From: JAFGKM01 sp964413825
Lineage (GTDB): Bacteria > Ratteibacteria > UBA8468 > B48-G9 > JAFGKM01
NCBI GenBank assembly: GCA_964413825.1
Contig: CAYPTS010000083.1
Location: forward strand, 1 to 6,212
DNA length: 6,212 bases
Direction: 5' to 3'
Shown here: piece after piece, positions 6,008 through 6,212 of the stretch
Layout of the letters: every line of letters starts with the position of its first letter
Numbering within the stretch: the stretch's first letter is position 1
Position numbers and translations under genes: made by a program
Notes under the pieces: generated by a model
What the model saw: only the letters and a program-made list of their open reading frames with translations
Database searches by the model: none
Told to the model about the DNA's origin: nothing

Positions 6008-6212
6008 AAAAATAAGGTGTGTCATTACGGACGTGGACGGCGTGATGACCGACGGGAAGATATTTTATTTCGACGGGAAGTTGTACCGTTTTTTCAACAT
6101 AAAAGACGGTCCTGCATTCCGCATGCTGAAACTTGCCGGCGTAAAAACGGCGGTCATCAGCGGCAAAAGGTCGCAGGAGTCCCGCAAAAGATTCAGGGAA
6201 CTCGGCGCCGAC
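5997..6212 (+). CDS. kdsC: KDO 8-phosphate phosphatase, 5' part (cut by window end)
   Basis: KdsC is a HAD-superfamily phosphatase of the YrbI group that dephosphorylates KDO 8-phosphate to free KDO, ready for CMP activation. The 72 visible residues contain HAD motif I as DVDGVMTDG (12-20; nucleophile Asp12 and acid/base Asp14), the IKDGPAFRML segment (35-44) where relatives have RDGxGIRLL, and motif II as AVISGK with Ser55. This pattern, with no cap inserted between motifs I and II, matches the C0-type KdsC fold. No ATG or GTG fits before motif I; the best start is TTG at 5997, overlapping the kdsD stop by 11 bases, and the frame is closed upstream by a TAG at 5955-5957. The ribosome binding site is weak, so coupling to kdsD is likely. 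The frame is still open at the window end, where roughly half of a usual-length KdsC has been seen. Confidence 0.9.
   Translation, partial: MNTEKIRCVITDVDGVMTDGKIFYFDGKLYRFFNIKDGPAFRMLKLAGVKTAVISGKRSQESRKRFRELGAD

Overview
The window is a compact, one-directional stretch of bacterial chromosome, all on the plus strand. It carries nusA, infB, a HIT-family gene, kdsA, an arabinose-5-phosphate isomerase gene (kdsD/kpsF type) and the 5' part of kdsC. The three KDO genes indicate a Gram-negative (two-membrane) bacterium that makes KDO for the LPS inner core. GC is moderate by eye. Isoleucine ATA and arginine AGA/AGG codons are common in every gene, so the host is not enterobacterial-like and no gene looks recently transferred. 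I cannot name the phylum from sequence alone; a deep-branching LPS-bearing lineage such as Omnitrophota or Elusimicrobiota is a guess.

Layout: bases 1-71 hold a near-consensus sigma-70 promoter (TTGACA, 17 bp, TACAAT) and a strong Shine-Dalgarno, so a transcription unit appears to start just before nusA. NusA (400 aa) is followed after a 64-base gap by IF-2 (819 aa, start at 1339). In that gap the infB Shine-Dalgarno can pair with an upstream anti-SD sequence. The HIT gene follows infB by 3 bases, with its start codon in a possible AU hairpin. A 56-base spacer containing a degenerate heptamer repeat precedes kdsA. kdsA and kdsD share an ATGA overlap, and kdsD overlaps the probable kdsC start by 11 bases. 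I see no convincing terminator or internal promoter, so the whole set could be one transcript.

How the genes work together: NusA and IF-2 are the usual transcription/translation pair. After infB one commonly finds rbfA and truB; here the order passes through a small nucleotide hydrolase into the KDO pathway. KdsD makes arabinose 5-phosphate from ribulose 5-phosphate, KdsA condenses it with PEP to KDO 8-phosphate, and KdsC removes the phosphate. The catalytic and metal-binding residues line up with characterised homologues: KdsA is the metal-dependent type (Cys25, His199, Glu236, Asp247).

I found no previously undescribed system. The points worth a second look are the joining of the translation operon to the KDO pathway, a degenerate GXXG loop in NusA KH1, RNA structures over the infB and HIT translation starts, and the heptamer repeat before kdsA.
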